DNA from: Bombus terrestris
Taxonomy: Eukaryota > Arthropoda > Insecta > Hymenoptera > Apidae
Length of the DNA: 64,000 nt
Reading direction: 5' to 3'
NCBI RefSeq assembly: GCF_910591885.1
Contig: NC_063282.1
Coordinates: 4,094,001-4,158,000 of the forward strand
Translations under genes and position numbers: made by a program
Shown here: one piece after another, positions 36,531-48,806 of the stretch
Layout: each line of letters opens with the position of its first letter
How positions within the stretch are numbered: the stretch's first letter is position 1
The notes under the pieces: generated by a model
Told to the model about the DNA's origin: nothing
The model's input: only the letters and a program-made list of their open reading frames with translations
Database searches by the model: none

Positions 36531-38882
36531 ACCGCAGGTACTTCGCAGTAAATTATAGATCAGTAATTTTCCATATGTACGCACGCATTATGTCGTACGC
36601 GAGGAATTTATGAAGCAGCGACGATCGAGCAACTCGGGAAGCCAGAAAATTCGACAGAGGCGAGTTCGATAATCCAGCAAGATCCAGGTGAAATGATCGA
36701 AAGGGAGAACAAGGATGAAGTAAAAAGCCAAGAAGTTTTCGCAAGATAGCATCGTGATAAGACCAAAAACGGCTAAGGGGGACGAAAAGCCTAGTAAAAA
36801 CGGCGACTAATGTCGAGCTTTCCGCTTCGTGGTACCAGGAATGATCGCACTTACGGTCGCCGAGCGGAAAAGTGGTGAGACAGGACGAAGGGGAAATTGG
36901 TTGCACGTTGCACTTTCAGAGGCTTTTTGTCAGTCAGCTCCGACCGTGGAGCCAATGAAGTTCTCTTTCGTTCGGTCTCTATGCTCCTCTCTTCTCTTTT
37001 CTACCTTCGTCTCCACATACGTCCATCTCTCATTCGTATTAGTAACAACTACTAGATCTTGTACGTGACGATGATCAAGATAAGATCCTCGGGAGGTAAA
37101 TTTTTCGCCATCGAAATTCTCATTTTTGGTCGATTTCTCTGTTTCGCTATCAATGTCGTATATATCTGTGTGTTAGTTAGTTAGTACGAGTAAGTTTTGA
37201 CTTTGAGATAGTTTCGTACGTATACGCGAGTCGCTATTTTTCTCAAAGAAATAATCTACTTCGTGTGATAAGTTCATTCGACGGTCATGGCTAAATAATG
37301 TTGCTGTTTCTTTCGGCTATTATTTTTTGAAAAAAAAAAGAAATACATTTAAGTGGCTGACGCAATTGACGCATGATAAATCAGAAACATATTTATGAAT
37401 ATTTATCCGAGTAAATTGACACAGTCAGTTCACTTGACATAGTCCAACAATTAACTATTTCAAAACAGCTTCGGGCTATATACCTACGTAAAATGATGTG
37501 TCATTTTTCAAAGGATATTTAAACAACGCTGGACATGTATTTAACACGAGAATAAAACGATCAATCTCAGTCGTTGCTGATGAATTTACAGTTTCGTGCT
37601 CCGCGATTCTTTACAGTCTTCTTCGTCTATTTTTCACGGCTGCACTTGGAATATGAAATATTGAAAATTACCGTAACAAAAATATATCCAAGTAGATCAA
37701 TTAAGACGTCTAAGACATAAACGTCATACGTAGACGCGTGATTCTTGAGAATAAAAGTGAGATCTATGAATAGAACGTCGAGTGAGAACCGAGACACAAT
37801 GATTTAATTATCGAAAGAAAAAAGGAAAAAAATAAAAAAAAAACAGCAAGGATGGGGAGGCACGGAAAGGAAGCAAAGAATAGGCAAATAATCAAAGAGT
37901 GCGGCGATCGTAGAGCTCAGCCGCTATCGATAGCCGCCATTATCATAAAAATATGAGAATTCAACGTTGACCGGAGATCACGGGGAACGATTGCCCGTAA
38001 GCATGGCAATTAGTCACGGCCTTATGACCCGGTGCGCACACGTTACACCGTAATTATTCTCATAATCTGCTGTCATCGCGTTTTCCCGGTAATCGTTCGC
38101 ATTAAATTCATCTCCGAGCGCGGTTCAAGTGCGAGCCACGAGCCGTGGAAGCTCGGGCGAGTGCGAACGCGAATGGAGAAGGCTAGCGGAGAAACCTAAA
38201 CGAAGCAAGAGGCTCGCAACGGGATACATAATATACATAATTAAAAAAGAAACAGACAAAGGGCGGCTAACTAGCCTGGCAATTACACGTTGCAACCGGG
38301 GAGATACGAATTCATCTCTCGTCGCCTTTATTCAATTAACCTACGAACTGAGAATCCACGCACCGTGAATGTACGTGACAAACTTCATCTACTTTTTTTC
38401 TTTTTTGGAAAATCGCTCTTGTTTCTTGAAGAAAGAATTTATTCCACGCATCAGACGTGTTATCCGTAAGAGTTTATTTCTTTTTATCTCACGATATAGA
38501 CAAGTACGATTTAATTTGGCAAGGTAAATTAGGCTGAGAGATTTTGTGATTAACGTTAGGAAAGTTAATCCCAGTACTGATTAATAAAATTAATATCAAT
38601 CCCAGTACTATCGACGAGGGAAAGCATAAGAATTTTGATAGCTTCTAGAGTTTCGGAAATATACTCGTTCCTTATCTTCTCACACAGGTTGAGAAAATTG
38701 AGAATTATGAGATTTCAATATTTGGAAAATACAGTTGCTTTTCTTATTGTTTAGTACGAACAGTCTTCCTTCCAGTTGAGAAAATTGCTGAATGTTAAAA
38801 GGGTCTATATTATAATTTGGATAATCTCGATAAAAGAATATAGTAAGAATATCGATGTTTTTCCAGCACTTTGAATATGTCT
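36531..38882. other. Non-coding stretch with one conserved-looking block
   Basis: No gene supported. 37920-38110 alternates GC-rich and AATTA-type motifs and looks like constrained non-coding DNA. A-rich tracts lie near 37330 and 37817-37843. Confidence 0.35.
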
Positions 38883-39076
38883 TAGGTTGTCCGAAAAGTG
38901 TCTTTCTTTCGCGAACGTGTTTTCTACAACAAACGTGAAACCAAGTCTGTGAAATGTCGCGTTGTTCATCTCAACGGCACAAAATGGATCGTACGTAATC
39001 CGACAAAATAATATAAAAAAGAAGTTGCGCGTTTATTATTTCCTCGTGAAACGAAAGAAACTTTTCGGACAACCTA
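38883..39076. mobile_element. Mariner-type MITE, copy 1 (194 bp)
   Basis: The left end reads TAGGTTGTCCGAAAAGT and the right end is its reverse complement, ACTTTTCGGACAACCTA with one extra shared base. TA at both ends fits the TA target duplication of Tc1/mariner elements. The terminal inverted repeats extend about 25-30 bp with mismatches. The interior is too short for a transposase, so the element is non-autonomous. Family assignment rests on the TA ends and TIR form. Confidence 0.85.
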
Positions 39077-39573
39077 ATATTTGCTTCTTGTCTTGTACTG
39101 CGAGTGCTCCCTTCGTACGAAGTCGGAAAATACGTCGTAGAAGAAAAATTAGATTTATCATTTAGCAAAAACAAAAAATAATGAAGAAAATAACGGTATG
39201 GAGAATTATTTGTAAAAGGGGGAAGATTATCGCGAAAGAAATTATTTTTGAAGAGACTTGAACGCCGCGCAAATCTTGTGCACGTAATTAAGTAGTAAGC
39301 GACTACTTGCAGCAACTTGGTAGGGAAGAAGGACTTTAATGAGCGTGCTTGACGAAAGGGAAAAGAAAGTTTGTTTGCTAAAACGAGCTGCAGGATGCGC
39401 GAAAGACGCAACGCGTTTCGTAATTCTTGATTCAAACGGCGCGCGGTTTAACCCAGTTTCGCTCGATTTCCTAATTTTCCTTGCCGTTCCATCGTCGCAG
39501 GTAATTTCACGACGCACGAGCATTTACGTTACGAGAAACGAACGAACAGAAATAAAAAAAAAAAGCGTATCGT
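39077..39573. other. Spacer between the two MITEs
   Basis: About 500 bp of AT-rich DNA with frames on both strands and no recognisable product. Nothing resembling a transposase is visible, so the pair does not look like the ends of one larger mariner. Confidence 0.45.
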
Positions 39574-39775
39574 TAGGTTAAAATTCTCTATGCTGTGACT
39601 TGTCCGAAAAGTTTCTTTCGTTTTATAAGGAAACAGTACACGCACGATGTTTTTTGTTTTGTATTAATTTATTGAATTATGCACGAACATAATAATAGAA
39701 ATAAAAATAATATAAGACAGAAATTGTTGCTGTGTTATCACCTTATGAAACGAAAGAAACTTTTCGGACAATCTA
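39574..39775. mobile_element. Mariner-type MITE, copy 2, left end interrupted
   Basis: The right end, finishing at 39775, and the left part from 39601 form 30-bp inverted repeats with one mismatch (TGTCCGAAAAGTTTCTTTCG at the outer part). The expected outer TAGGTT is found at 39574-39579, separated from the rest by about 22 bp, as though the left terminus was split by an insertion. The right interior resembles copy 1 (ATAATATAA, then GTTATCACC...GAAACG). Confidence 0.75.
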
Positions 39776-40923
39776 ATAATAAACGGAAACTCGGTGTCTG
39801 TTTCAATGAACAGCAAGAAGATTTTCATGCTCGTGAATATTCATGGTCTTCGGATCGAACAAATTCTTCGTTCGTGTTGAAAAAAATTATATCGGAAAAC
39901 TGAAAGAAATTATTGAATTATATAATTCATAGTGAAAATCGTGCATAAAACTTGTAATATCGATATATCTATATACCTATGAATTAATAACAATCGTAAC
40001 TGTTAATTAGAACAAGTGAGAAAAAGTAATTACCCACGCTGCTGCCTATGCAAAAAAGCTGCGCTCCAAAATTAACTCTTAATCGCGCTCGTCCGACTGT
40101 CACAGTAAAGAGAGGGAGAGGAAAAAAATCAAACTGAAGTAAGAAAACGTGATCTATTAAAAACTGTTACATATGCGTTATTAACTCTTTTTTTCAACCT
40201 ACAAAAAAGAAACATCGTTTAGAATTACAACATTGTATTGGTTTTTGTCACCTCACGGAGATTTCTTGTAAATCGCTCGCAAAAGGAAAACGGAGAGACT
40301 TCACAGCAATTTGCACTTTTTTTTTCTTCCTTTTGCCACCAAATACGTTAATTGAAACGTTGTTTAAGCGCAGAATCGATAGGAGAAAAAGGATAAAGGA
40401 AACGCTCGGCTCGTAAAATATCGGCAAAGAAAATCATCGAACGTAAAGGCGCGGGCAGAAAAAAGTGCGACGTAAAGGTGTTTGTTATCTGTCGATCATT
40501 TAAATCGATTAATTATTTGGAATTATGATCGATACTAGAATGCAATCAATGTTGCCGGCATTTAATCATCATCGTTAACTATTAACGATCGCGCTAGATC
40601 GACATTAAAGCTAATTATGTGTCTCTGCTATAATAAAAAATACTTTGTTACCTTAACGAATTGAATTTGTTCCAGCGACACTGCACTTAACGCGAAATCG
40701 TATAATTATTTTCTAAGCGCACGATCGAACGACGGGGTAAGGTGCATCCTGGCGATATTCTGGCTTTTATTCACATTCGATATGAAATATTTATCAGTCA
40801 TACATAGGAGAACAGCTTGTAACAATGATATTATCTTCTAAATGAAATTTCGCTAGCATCTTACAACGATCAACGTTCGCCAATTCTTCCACGAAATAAT
40901 AATAAAATATCAAAACCAGATAG
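39776..40923. other. Non-coding stretch
   Basis: AT-rich; a T-run lies near 40318-40325. No gene supported. Confidence 0.4.
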
Positions 40924-41405
40924 AAAATAGCGAAATGTATAAACCGGTTAAAAGATACAAAAGCACATGAAAATCCTACTCGTGAAAATCTTCGCACATT
41001 CTATAGTGAGAATATTATTTTTTAGGTAACGTTCACTAGTTCCATATTACGATTCCGTCGATATTTTTCATAAAACGATAGCAAAATAGCGAAAAGCCAG
41101 ATGGAGAGTATTAGAGATGCAAGAAAGGATAAAAATCCTTCAATAATGTGACGTTCCATTATCCAAAATAGCGAAATGTATAAACCGATTAAAAGACACA
41201 AAAGGACATGAAAATCCTACTCGTGAAAATCTTCGCACATTCTATAGTGAGAATATTATTTTTTAGGTAACGTTCACTAGTTCCATATTACGATTCCGTC
41301 GATATTTTTCATAAAACGATAGCAAAATAACGAAAAGCCAGATGGAGAGTATTAGAGATGCAAGAAAGGATAAAAATCCTTCAATAAAGTGACCTTCCAT
41401 TGTAT
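40924..41405. repeat. Recent tandem duplication, 241-bp unit
   Basis: Copy 1 is 40924-41164 and copy 2 is 41165-41405, both starting AAAATAGCGAAATGTATAAA. The two are near-identical, with a few substitutions (for example CCGGTT versus CCGATT, GATACAAAAGC versus GACACAAAAGG) and no obvious indels. No coding frame is preserved. The high identity points to a recent event compared with the other degenerate repeats here. Confidence 0.95.
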
Positions 41406-44400
41406 GAGCCGGTGGCAACACCTTCGTCGATCTTTTCAGGTCGCGTAAAAAGCGAAGGAGCAACAAAGATCCGTGCAAATTCCAAGTCCGCTTCTAATCA
41501 ATTTCCACGACTCCTGCTCTCCACATACCGTTACATTCCTATCGGAGAAAAAATGGAGAAAAAATGGCCGCTTTCTAGTTGGTCAGGCGAAAAACCGTAT
41601 GCAACCGAGCTAACTGCGAAGGATCGTTCGCAACTTTTTACCGGCAAATCATTTTCACAGGTTGACACGCCGGATTATTTTCTTGCTACAGTTACCGGTT
41701 GCACAGATGTTTTTCAACAACAACGTGCAACAAGCGAAAAAATCCCGCGATAGTACATAGGCGAATCGATTAATTACAAAGTAGCTGGCGAATCGACGAC
41801 ACGAGCATCGTGTTCGACGGCAATCGAACCACCTCAGCCGTGAACAACGCTGTCCATAAAGTGTAGCGAACACCTTCTTTTCGAATACTTCTTTCCACGT
41901 TTGCGGAATCGTTGCCGGAAAGTGGAAGAATTCGCGGGCAACACGGTTGGGTAATTGATAGACCGGCTACACATACTTTTTCTCTTTTCTCTCCAATGAA
42001 AGATCCTTTCTACGAGTTCTTCTTATCTTCTCAAGGTATAGGAATTATCATTTTTAATTTGTATAACATTTCAGTTTGACGGTGATCCCGTTTATTTCTG
42101 ATAAATTCGGTGGAATAAATCGAAGAATAATTCGAGGAATTAATTTGAGGAAGTCGTTGGGAATTAAAGTTGTTCTTATCACTCGCGTTAGGAAGCTTGG
42201 AATATTCTAATTCTTGGCCTTTTGTTCTTCTGACAAAATCTTTCATCGTGACGATAACTAAACGAGTCGTTAAATCATTTTCGAACGGAGAAAGAGGACA
42301 AATTATTTACAAACGTGATAAAACTTATCTGTAATTCTACGAGCAATTCGCGATCTATCTGATTCTAAATATATATCGTCGGAAAATGTAGTCACAGCGT
42401 GAGAATAAAAGGCTTAAGATATTCCATTCTTTATGTAACCATCCTATAATCGGTTTTACATTGCTATTTCTGTCTTGCCATTCTTTATAGACATCTCCGA
42501 ACGCTATATTTAGAATTTTGCTTCCGACATCCTGCGTAAATCTATCAATTAAGATATTCTAATCTTTTCGTCTGTTCTATTTATAAACGTCGCTGTGAGT
42601 TAATTCCCGCGTTATCGTTCGCAGAAATCTTCGAATATCTAAACTTTCATGTACGCTATCTACATTTGCAAATATTCCAACAAAACGTTTATCTTCGTCA
42701 AGTTTCTATAAATTTCGCTATCGGTTCGTGTCCGACCATTCGCCATGAAAATCGTCGAATATCCGAATATTTAAATCGCACGTGACACACGAATCTGGAA
42801 ACGTGCAAGCGGTTTGTATACGTACGACAGATCTAATCGGAAGACAAGAAAAACTAGAAGTCCTCGAAATTTGTCTATTTCAGAAGATGAAAAATGCCAA
42901 AGCGAAAGACTGGAGCGATGAGGATAGAAAATAGTTGCCTATCAGCTGCGATCGAGAAACATTTCACGGCATTTCTGTCGTCTGCATATTGTACGACATT
43001 AATTACAGAAACGGCGCAATCATTCATTCCAGCGGAATGATGCAAAATAGCACGCGGAACTCGGTGCAACGCGATGAATGTCCGGCGATTAACATTCGAA
43101 GTATCAGGTTCACTGCTACCGCGTGATAATCTCGATATTAATCTTCGTCTTCGAAGACGTACAATGCCATTATTGTCTCGGGCAGCACGATAATTTGCGA
43201 ATGGTAAAAACTGGACGCGAGTCGTCCCCGCTTTTTTTATTCTTTTTTTTTTTCTCTCCTTTTTTTCAACGTTGCGCGACACACCAGGGAAAGAAACCGA
43301 GAGGGTGAACGACCCTGTGTTATTTCGTGAAACGTCGCAAGACCGGCTCAAACTTTCAAACAGAGACTTAATGAACGATGCATAATTTTCGCGCTCCTAT
43401 TTTTTTGGGCACTCCTCTCCAACCGGATTTTTCTTCGGCCACGAGAAAATAAATTACAGGTTGATTATGGTTGCTCGTTCCCACGGGAAGGATAAAGGCG
43501 TACAACAACCACACAGGATAAATATTTTCTAACGTCCTGCGAAATTCATTCGACGCGAAGGCTCCAAAGCTTCGCCCCAAAGCGAAACGATAATAAACAT
43601 CGAAGCTTCAAAATTCTGGAAACATTTACGCGAGTATTTAGGTAGCAAAAATTGTTCCCAACTTCGTGCAGCGAAATTCAAAATTGCTTTCGATCGAGGA
43701 AACATTCCCTTTTATATCCAGTGATAAGCAAAATAATATCTAGGAATACGACTTTCAAGTGAAACGTTTGCAAAGATCGAGGTTACGATCCGTTGAAAAA
43801 TTCAGCAGATTTTCGCTCAAACCTTTTCCAACTCTGCTATAACCTTCTTGTAAGAAAACTCTAAGGTTGTCTATTTAATCGGAAAACGCGAGGCTTCGAT
43901 GAAAAGTAAATTGGAACAAAGATGAATAAATTCTCCTTGGGAACGCTGGTCGCAAAGCGGTGTACTCGTTTCGTTAAACAGGACGTTCAAATAAATCACT
44001 GTTTGATGTTTGTATTAAAATTTATGTTCGAAGAATAACTAAAAGGAAAGGACTTTAGCGACGGAATAAGAATTATAGGCACTAGAATAAACTATAACGC
44101 GAATTAGTTGGAAACTATTGTAGCTACTTCATCGAGTGCAGTGTAATCTGGATGATTTAAGAGCAACTTGCAGTAATTCCAAAGAGAAGTTCCAATACTT
44201 CAATTTAGAAAATGGCTATTGATTTTCTAATTGCGTTTGATTTACACCGTATAACGCCTCTCGGATAATCACGTTTTCTGCGACGAAATGAATTCATGCA
44301 CTGAAAGCGTTGCTTCCATTCATTTTAACGTTTCATCGTCCCATCGATTTTACTGTTTTTAGCGTCAGAACGCTGTAATTTCCGACCAACGATTTACACG

Positions 44401-47130
44401 TCCTCAACGGTATATCATTTCGGACGCTCGAACGATTCTTCGTCTTGGAGTACGATGCACGCAAAATTTCTTAATGCTAATTCGCTATACTTTAAACAAA
44501 TTAAAATTCCACTTGCAAAATGAAAAGAGGGAATCTATCGTCAAGTTTTGTATCGTTCCGAGCGATTCAGAGGACTCAGGAATATTCAGAAGTAACACGC
44601 ATACAAAATGTTAACAACAATTCGCTATACTTTTGGAAAATAAAATTCGACAGGAAAAGATACCTGTAATAGGAGAAGGACGCTAATGGGAAATTCTCTG
44701 TCACTCTGTGAAATTCTGAACGAACGATTCACACATTTTCAGGAGCATTCTACTTGCAAAGCTTGAACGATCCTTTGAAAAGTGTCAAACCACCAGACTA
44801 TATGTTATATATGTTTTTTCACAACGATGCTAAGCGTTTCGACAACGTAGTATTGAGAACAAGAAAGTACCTTTCACAGAAAAAGAAAGGAACGAGCGCG
44901 AAATTTCCCAATGTTCTCTAAAATTCATTCAACATGAAGAAGCAGCTATCTCTCTACAGGAAAGAAACAATAACATTAAAATGTTTCTCCAAGCATTCGT
45001 ACGGAATATTTCCGAATAACAAAAAAGGCACAGCGTACGATATCTAACGAGACAATTTATCGATACAAGATCCGAGTATTCGAATCGAGGATTCCTAAAC
45101 GACGTGAAACATTCCGCTGGCTTCGACAACGAAACGATGGATTTCCCTTGTATCTGCCTGCCCTTCGTTTCTTCGCGATTGCACAAGCATCTTGGTATGG
45201 GAATTCGTTACCGAGAAACGATATTGCGCTCGGTAACGGGAAAAATGAAACGCACAGATTCCATAGCGATTCGCAGCATCGCCTCTTAATAAATCAAACG
45301 TGGAATCAACGATACTGTTCATACGGAGAAACGAAAAGCGAACGAATTCGCTTCCTGCCAGCGATACGTCTATTTTGGAACAAAGAATGTAAATCGAAGA
45401 GGTATCGAACTAAGGTGAAACAAAAACAAAGCAACCGATGGACAAACAAGCCGACTTCGACCGTATAACGGGTAACTTTTCAAAAAAAGGAACGATACAA
45501 TAGATGTCAGAATTCGTAAGGAATTTGTAAGGAATCGTTAAATTGTTTCAGGTAATTGATAGGAATGTAAGGGACATGACGTGCAAAGCATCGTTCTCTT
45601 AAGAAAATAGGATCATATTGTATTTTATATGTGCGTTTATAAAGCGATGCTTATAATGGCCGAATATTTGTTTAGTTTATTTTTATGGGATTTTATTTTA
45701 TCCGGCAAATTAAAAATTTCCACTCGTCCAAGTTATTCGTATTAATAATTAATTCGTTCGTTATTAGAAATTTGTTATCTCGTTATCGCGATGTGATAAT
45801 CATTGCACACGTTCATCGGTCTTGCTAATTGCGATTAAATAATTTTCTAAAATTACTGATTTTTTCTACAGCTGGCAACGTTGGTAGGCAACAAATAGTC
45901 AAATTAACAAGCTGAAATTAAAATTCCCTTGCCCGTAGTAATTTATCGATGCTGTAATTCTAAATGTATGTATATAAACACCGTTTGGAGTTGAATAATA
46001 ACAGGTGCTCGAAAAAGAGCGTATGTTCCAAGAATTTCTTTATGCTGTTAAAAACCTTGCTCCAAAAGCGTGGCTGATAAAAACCAAGCAGATGAGTTAA
46101 CGCGTGAAACAGGAAAGCTTAAGAAGGGTTGTTTCATTCAGAATCTTGTCCGAAACCTACTATTATTCAATTCTCACCGATTACGCTCAATTTTTGGCTT
46201 CTCCTCCAATTTTTGGCGGCTAACTCATCCGCGAATAGTCAACCCTTTGAGCATGGAATTCATTCATTCATTCTGTGCAAAGCACGATTCAATATACAAG
46301 TTGAAAATCTTTGATTTTTATTGCAATTAAAAATTACTCGTTCGATCGTCTCTCGATGCTCTGCCAAGGTTCGATAAAATTCTATGTATAAAATTACACA
46401 CGTTCTGTATGAATAATAAAATTCAGGAAGAACATTTCCCTGTGAATATTTATTATCTACGCCAATTTGCTGTATCGTGTTATTATATTGTTGCAGATTA
46501 GAGATAAACGTTCGAGAGACCCTTTGATTTTCTAGGAAACGAGCAACATCAACATCAACACCGATACGCTGCCTCAGCTTCATAACTACTTTCCATTACG
46601 AAGAGAAACAATAGGTTAAAGTCCTGGACTTTCGTATCGAAACACGCTACACATCTAAAAAGTAAACACAGCGAGAATTCTAAAACGTAAGAAAAAAAAA
46701 GGATAGGCAAATTTTCTGTATTTATTTATCCTTTATATTCTTCAGAAAATAAATCTCAAGTTGCGAGTAAACTATAGTTTCTTCTGCTAATTTACCCTCT
46801 TGTTCGCTCAATTACGATTAAATATAGAGAGTAATAATAGCTCAAGTACAATCCTATTCAAATATTAATAAGAACCACTCTATACGTCTATCCTATTCTT
46901 CTATTTTCATAAAGAAACGTTGTATAATTATCAACGCGTGTCACTGCAACATTAGAAGTCCTCGATTAAGAACTAATTCTGCATATTTTTACTATTTTTA
47001 TTCAATGTTCATAAAGAAACGATATTTTAATCGATGTAAAATTACTGATTCATTTAAAACGTTCTATTAGCGATAGAACAGATAATTCCATACATAATTA
47101 AGAACTCTCTTAAAAACTCATAATTAAGAA
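41406..47130. other. Non-coding stretch
   Basis: No gene supported in this 5.7 kb. Faint old duplications are visible, for example the AATTCGCTATACTTT block near 44480 and 44618. Frames such as 42875-43351 on the minus strand lack splice sites and domain-like sequence. Confidence 0.4.
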
Positions 47131-47252
47131 CACGATGGAAACAGCAAGATATATATATATCTAGATATATATATATATAGATATATATATCTAGATATAT
47201 ATATATATATAGATATATATAGATATATATATATCTTGCTGTTTCCATCGTG
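47131..47252. repeat. AT-core palindrome with unique 18-bp ends
   Basis: The 122-bp segment starts CACGATGGAAACAGCAAG and ends with its exact reverse complement. The interior is (TA)n with GATATATAT and CTAGATAT interruptions, itself nearly self-complementary. The non-simple 18-bp caps mean this is more than a microsatellite: either a small foldback element or a replication snap-back. Confidence 0.9.
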
Positions 47253-47492
47253 TCTCCATAATGAAAAAATATTGCATAACTTCTCCGCCATTTTTAAGAA
47301 AAAATCTCTTCTAAATACTACATACTAATTTCTATTAAATCATTAAAAACCCTCTATAAACAACGAGGGAATTCCACGCTCAGGGGGTCAACCATAGGAA
47401 ATCAGAGTTTCTACTATTTGAAAAAAAAAAGAGGAACAAGTACTTAAAAGAAAGGAGAAATATAATATTATATGAATACTGATTGAACTTAC
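47253..47492 (-). other. Intron following first coding exon
   Basis: On the minus strand this begins with GTAAGTTCAATCAG directly after the coding exon. The intron continues leftward and no matching acceptor was identified with confidence. Confidence 0.55.
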
Positions 47493-47669
47493 CTTACTCT
47501 GGACATAGTCGAGAGCTAGCATGCAATCCGAATATCCGGTCTCGGTTTTGATAGTGGTGCCGCCTTGTCCTGGGCCGGTGGAGCAGAACCCGGAACCAAC
47601 GACTCCGACGGGTCCTCCGAGGCCGGCTGCCGCCGCCGCGGCAACGCTGTCCCGATACCACGGATACAT
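47493..47669 (-). CDS. First coding exon of an unidentified, regulator-like gene
   Basis: The minus-strand ATG (47669-47667) has G at -3 and an in-frame TGA two codons upstream, which supports it as the real start. The exon encodes 59 residues beginning MYPWYRDSVAAAAAAGLGGP, continuing through a Gly/Val/Ser-rich part, GTTIKTETGY, and ending LALDYVQSK. It stops at a perfect donor, AAG|GTAAGT (exon end 47493, phase 0). The Ala run, Gly-rich linker and IKTE (a psi-K-x-E sumoylation consensus) are common in N-terminal regions of transcription factors, including nuclear receptors, but there is no domain to fix the family. GC content is well above the surrounding intron. The downstream exons would lie to the left; only 6293-6373 is a candidate and its phase does not match directly. 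Antisense open frames over the same bases are shadows. Confidence 0.7.
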
Positions 47670-48775
47670 TTCTCACTAGAACACCTTATACAGTCACCTG
47701 ATTGCGTATCCGCGTCCAAACACTCGATTTTGCTCGATCAAAAATTCGTCTGGCACCGTAGAATAGTCCCGAGGCGCCACGGTTCCTTCTTACGTCACTG
47801 CGAGCACTTGGCCGCACTTCCGATACCGATTTTTACCTCCGACCGTTTTCAGATGCAATCTGATCCACGTAGATTCCTACCAACGCTGATAATCGTCGCC
47901 TTTCTTCTCTCTCTTTTTCTCCGTCTGTTTCTTCTCGAAACCAGAAATACGGATAATAAGTACACCTTCTCCCTTCTTTCTTAGTTTCTCTTCCTCTATA
48001 TGTAGAAAACAGTAGCTTCTCAAAGCTACACAATTACTAGCAAATGTATCTTCTAAGAAGTGTCTAAGAAAATTCACTGGACTCCGATATAGAGTGTCGC
48101 GTCCCTTTTCCACGCATCTCGGTTACTTCACGCGTTATGGGAATTTTCGATTCCAACACGCGATACTTGATATTAAGAGACGCACTGTTTCGATATATAT
48201 GATATATATAATCGCGTATATTTAATTTGCCATTGTAACACTACGTGTTACGCTGTGAACAACCGAACCGAAACTATGGATAACTTCGTGCACGATGTAA
48301 ACACACCGTGTCGGTTACAGACGGCGTCAAGGGTGAACCGCACTGGCCTAATGTTTTCGCCGTCCTATCTCTCTCTCTCCTGCGTGGTGCGTGATTGGCT
48401 CGCGGCCTTCGATCGAGTCTCTACTAGCGAAAACCGTTTACCTTAAAAATATAGTTCCTCGGTCGATGACTAGATTATTATCTACTATCCTTTCTCTCTA
48501 TTCTACTTATATGTCCCTTTATATCTGTCTTTTCCTTTCTTCCTCGATGTCACACGTACGCGTATACACAATCGATTCGCACTTTTCTCGCGAAAAGTCT
48601 CGATCGAACGTGGAGATTATTGCACAAATATTGTAATAATTAGTCGCGGTATTCGTAATATTGCACTTCGGACAAAACTGCACTTTTATTTAATTTACGT
48701 TCTCTGATGACGTCCCCGTGATCGGCTCCGTCGACAGCTGGACTCCGCTCCCCACTGTCATCGCACTCCTCCTCA
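47670..48775 (-). other. Probable 5' UTR / upstream region of the minus-strand gene
   Basis: It lies immediately upstream of the ATG. Stops occur in all frames on the minus strand. A donor-like AAG|GTAAAC on the minus strand near 48437 may mean a spliced leader, but no acceptor was assigned. Confidence 0.35.
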
Positions 48776-48806
48776 ACGCGTCAACATCGACTGTCACTCT
48801 TTATAG
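48770..48806 (-). promoter_or_regulatory. Possible TATA box for the minus-strand gene
   Basis: TATAAAG lies at 48805-48799 on the minus strand, which would place a start site around 48775, about 1.1 kb before the ATG. No clear insect initiator motif was found at the right spacing. Confidence 0.2.
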
